Assembly: GCA_018883245.1 (NCBI GenBank)
Contig: VEQL01000032.1
Location: forward strand, 1 to 32,708
DNA from: Chthoniobacterales bacterium
GTDB taxonomy: Bacteria > Verrucomicrobiota > Verrucomicrobiia > Chthoniobacterales > JACTMZ01
Length of the DNA: 32,708 nt
Reading direction: 5' to 3'
Shown here: positions 30,202 through 32,708 of the stretch, in pieces
Numbering within the stretch: the stretch's first letter is position 1
Layout: every line of letters starts with the position of its first letter
Position numbers and translations under genes: made by a program
Notes under the pieces: model-generated
Told to the model about the DNA's origin: nothing
The model's database searches: none
Seen by the model: only the letters and a program-made list of their open reading frames with translations

Positions 30202-32708
30202 TTACGCTTCCGCGTTCTCGGCGGCGTCTTCCTGGCTCTGGCTGACGACGGGGGCCATGGCCTGAAGCTTTTCACCTTCGGACAGGCCGATGAGGCGGAC
30301 GCCTTGGGCATTGCGGCCGGTCATGCGGATTTCGGCCACGCGTGTGCGGACGCTTTGTCCACCGCTGGTGATCAGCATGATCTCGTCGTTTTCGCGGACA
30401 CTCAGGGCGCTGACAACCTCGCCGGTCTTGTCGGTGACCTTCATGGTGATGATGCCCTTGCCGCCGCGTTTCTGCAGTCGGTATTCGTCGAACTCGGTGC
30501 GTTTGCCCACGCCGTTGGCGCCGGCCACCAGCAGGGTGGCGTCGGTCACAACCAAGGCAGCGCCGATGACGAAATCTTTTTTCTCCGGACGGATGCCCCA
30601 CACGCCGGTCGCGGTGCGGCCCATGTCGCGGATATCTTCCTCGCTGAAACGGATGCTCATGCCGTCCTTGGTGATAAGGACGACTTCGTTGTGTCCGTCG
30701 GTCATGAGCGCGGCGATGAGTTCGTCGCCTTCCTCGATGTTGATCGCGATGATGCCGCCCTTGCGGATGTTGCGGTAGGAGGAGAGGTTGCTCTTCTTGA
30801 TGATGCCCGTCTTGGTGGCGAAGAGAATGTGGAGATTTTCATCCCACGTTTCGTCCTTGCCCGCGCCGGTCTTGGCCTGGATGCGCATGACGGCGGCGAT
30901 TTCCTCGCCCGGTTTGAACTCGAGCAGGTTGGCAATCGAGCGTCCCTTCGCCGCGCGGCCCATCTCGGGAATATTGTAGGCTTTCTCGACGTAGCAGCGC
31001 CCCTTCTTGGTGAAGAAAACGAGATAGTCGTGCGTGCTGGCGGTGAAGAGGTGCTCGACGAAATCGTCCTCCTCGTCTTCCGCTTTGGCCTCGCGGGTCT
31101 GCATGCCGATGACGCCTTTGCCGCCGCGCTTTTGGGCGCGGTAGGCACTCACTGCGGTGCGTTTGATGAATCCGCGGTGCGTGACCGTGATGATGCAGCC
31201 TTCGTTGGTGATGAGGTCTTCGATGTTGATTTCGCCCTCGTCGGGCACGATATCGGTGAGGCGCGGCCCGGCGTATTTGGACTTAATTTCGCGCAGCTCG
31301 GTTTTGATGATATCGAGCACGCGCTCCTCGCGGGCGAGGATGTCCATGAGGTCATCGATGGTGGAAAGGAGTTCCTTGTATTCCCCGAGCACCTTGTCGC
31401 TCTCCATGCCGGTCAACTGGTAGAGGCGGAGTTCGAGGATGTCATCGACCTGCTGTTCGGTGAGAAGGTATTCGCCGTCGGTCAGGCGGTCATCGCGCCG
31501 GATTTTGACCCCGAATTTCTCTACCTGCTTGCGGGTGAATTCGAAGGCGAGGAGTTTGACCTTGGCTTCTTCGCGGGTTTTCGAATTGCGGATGATGCGG
31601 ATGAAGTCGTCGAGGTTGGCCAGCGCAATGAGGAAGGCCTCGAGTTTTTCCGCGCGGATTTCGGCCTCGCCGAGGAGATGGCGCGTGCGGCGCAGGACGA
31701 CTTCACGGCGATGCTCGATGTAGCAGGAGATGGCTTCTTTGAGCGACAGCAGCTTCGGCTTGCCGTGGTCGATGGCCAGCATCGTGATGGGGAACGAGGT
31801 CTCCAGCGCGGTGTGCTTGTAGAGATTGTTGATGACGACCTTCGGATTGGCGTCGCGCTTGAGTTCGACCACGACGCGCGTCTTTTCATCCGACTCGTCG
31901 CGGATGGCGCTGATGTCGGTGATCGTCTTCTGATTGACGAGATCCGCGATGCGTTCGACGAGGGTCGCGCGGTTGACGTTGTAGGGGATCTCGGTGATGA
32001 CGATCTGCTCGCGGTTGCCCTTGAGTTCCTCGACGCCGGCTTTGCCGCGGACTTTGACCGAGCCGCGGCCGGTCTCGAGGTATTGGCGGATGCCGCCAAC
32101 TCCGCAGAGTTGGCAACCCGTGGGGAAGTCCGGGCCTTTGATGTATTTCATCAGCCCGTCGAGCGTGATGTCGGGTTTGTCGATCTGTGCGCAGATGGCG
32201 TCTATGACCTCGCCGAGATTGTGCGGCGGCATGTTGGTCGCCATGCCGACGGCGATGCCGGTGCCTCCGTTGACGAGAAGATTCGGGAATGCGGCGGGGA
32301 AGACGATCGGTTCGCTCAGGCGCTCGTCATAGTTCGGAACGAAGTCGACGGTGGACTTGTCCATGTCGGCCATGAGAGCCGTGCCCAGATGGGTGAGGCG
32401 CGCCTCGGTGTAACGCATGGCGGCCGGCGGATCGCCTTCGACCGAGCCGAAGTTGCCCTGTCCATCAACCAGAGTCTCGCGCATGGCCCAGTCCTGCGCC
32501 ATGTGCACAAGGGTAGGATAGATGACCGCTTCGCCGTGGGGGTGGTAGTTGCCGCTCGTGTCGCCGCAGATCTTCGCGCATTTGATGTGCTGCCGCCCGG
32601 GAAACAAGCGCAGGTCGTGCATCGCGTAGAGGATGCGGCGCTGGGCGGGCTTGAGTCCGTCGCGCGCATCAGGCAAGGCGCGGGAGATGATGACGGACAT
32701 GGAGTAAT
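30202..32708 (-). CDS. gyrA: DNA gyrase subunit A, N-terminus cut by window edge
   Basis: At least 835 residues of the gyrase subunit that cuts and rejoins DNA. The reading frame continues off the right edge (codons TAC TCC precede the ATG at 32700), so this ATG is the internal Met of the SMSVIISRALPDARDGLKP motif rather than the start. Counting from it, the catalytic tyrosine is Tyr97 (AAMRYTEARL) and the quinolone pocket is HPHGEAVIYPT, with Ala where E. coli has Ser83 and Pro for Asp87. GMATNMPPHNLGEVIDA and the C-terminal wrapping domain follow. Two QKRGGKG repeats in that domain identify GyrA rather than ParC. The tail EDAAENAEA is acidic. It is followed by the RelE-like gene and aroE on the same strand. 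Confidence 0.97.
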   Translation of the reverse strand, partial: YSMSVIISRALPDARDGLKPAQRRILYAMHDLRLFPGRQHIKCAKICGDTSGNYHPHGEAVIYPTLVHMAQDWAMRETLVDGQGNFGSVEGDPPAAMRYTEARLTHLGTALMADMDKSTVDFVPNYDERLSEPIVFPAAFPNLLVNGGTGIAVGMATNMPPHNLGEVIDAICAQIDKPDITLDGLMKYIKGPDFPTGCQLCGVGGIRQYLETGRGSVKVRGKAGVEELKGNREQIVITEIPYNVNRATLVERIADLVNQKTITDISAIRDESDEKTRVVVELKRDANPKVVINNLYKHTALETSFPITMLAIDHGKPKLLSLKEAISCYIEHRREVVLRRTRHLLGEAEIRAEKLEAFLIALANLDDFIRIIRNSKTREEAKVKLLAFEFTRKQVEKFGVKIRRDDRLTDGEYLLTEQQVDDILELRLYQLTGMESDKVLGEYKELLSTIDDLMDILAREERVLDIIKTELREIKSKYAGPRLTDIVPDEGEINIEDLITNEGCIITVTHRGFIKRTAVSAYRAQKRGGKGVIGMQTREAKAEDEEDDFVEHLFTASTHDYLVFFTKKGRCYVEKAYNIPEMGRAAKGRSIANLLEFKPGEEIAAVMRIQAKTGAGKDETWDENLHILFATKTGIIKKSNLSSYRNIRKGGIIAINIEEGDELIAALMTDGHNEVVLITKDGMSIRFSEEDIRDMGRTATGVWGIRPEKKDFVIGAALVVTDATLLVAGANGVGKRTEFDEYRLQKRGGKGIITMKVTDKTGEVVSALSVRENDEIMLITSGGQSVRTRVAEIRMTGRNAQGVRLIGLSEGEKLQAMAPVVSQSQEDAAENAEA

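Noticed and set aside
30117-30311. Antitoxin gene for the RelE-like toxin
   Set aside because: The 64-codon frame lies mostly within gyrA in another frame and has no antitoxin-like fold; only its end, overlapping the toxin start, is suggestive.

Overview
This GC-rich window most likely comes from a Verrucomicrobiota (PVC superphylum) chromosome. The reasons are a GyrA whose quinolone-pocket context matches the Chlamydia/Verrucomicrobia type (GDTSG..HPHGE.VIYPT..MAQDWAMR), a large PEP-CTERM protein with autotransporter-associated strand repeats, a rhodanese fragment and a DUF5671 protein of types common in that phylum, and many starts without a clear Shine-Dalgarno. The taxonomic call is inference from protein character only. 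No rRNA, tRNA, CRISPR array or insertion sequence was found.

Layout. 1-409: 5' end of dnaK (minus), preceded by a near-consensus sigma-54 promoter and three copies of a GTGTGACA-N2/3-TGAC element. 625-2172 (minus): a GYF/PH/SHOCT-type protein and an overlapping DUF6883-DUF4926 pair. 2308-4043 (plus): a membrane protein translationally coupled to an amidohydrolase. 4084-7303 (plus): a frameshifted secreted-protein pseudogene, then a 901-residue PEP-CTERM beta-strand-repeat protein.

7343-13353 is the most interesting block, an inorganic-carbon locus. It has two SbtA-type bicarbonate transporters (sbtA1, sbtA2), an exported beta-carbonic anhydrase, a cytoplasmic-type beta-carbonic anhydrase, a small winged-helix regulator divergent from sbtA1 with a perfect palindrome between them, and a DUF6671 zinc-ribbon-like protein at the end of the sbtA1 operon. 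The second carbonic anhydrase is followed by a CbiX-type chelatase-fold protein and a glyoxalase-fold protein.

13386-17860: a lipoprotein-type formylglycine-generating enzyme coupled to a HAD phosphatase, an AraC regulator and an alpha/beta-hydrolase lipoprotein. 17995-21587: a winged-helix protein with a small membrane protein, then (minus) a lipoprotein, an AsmA-like protein and a broken rhodanese. 21690-26095: an L,D-transpeptidase with a second degenerate half, and two tandem ArnT-like glycosyltransferases. 26160-27725: an orphan OppA-type lipoprotein. 27753-29818: a DUF5671 membrane protein and aroE. aroE overlaps a RelE-like toxin gene, which follows gyrA (partial at the right edge).

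Proposed working of the carbon locus (inference): exported carbonic anhydrase would equilibrate CO2 and bicarbonate outside the inner membrane, the SbtA proteins would import bicarbonate with sodium, and the cytoplasmic enzyme would re-equilibrate it for carboxylases. The winged-helix protein would set expression.
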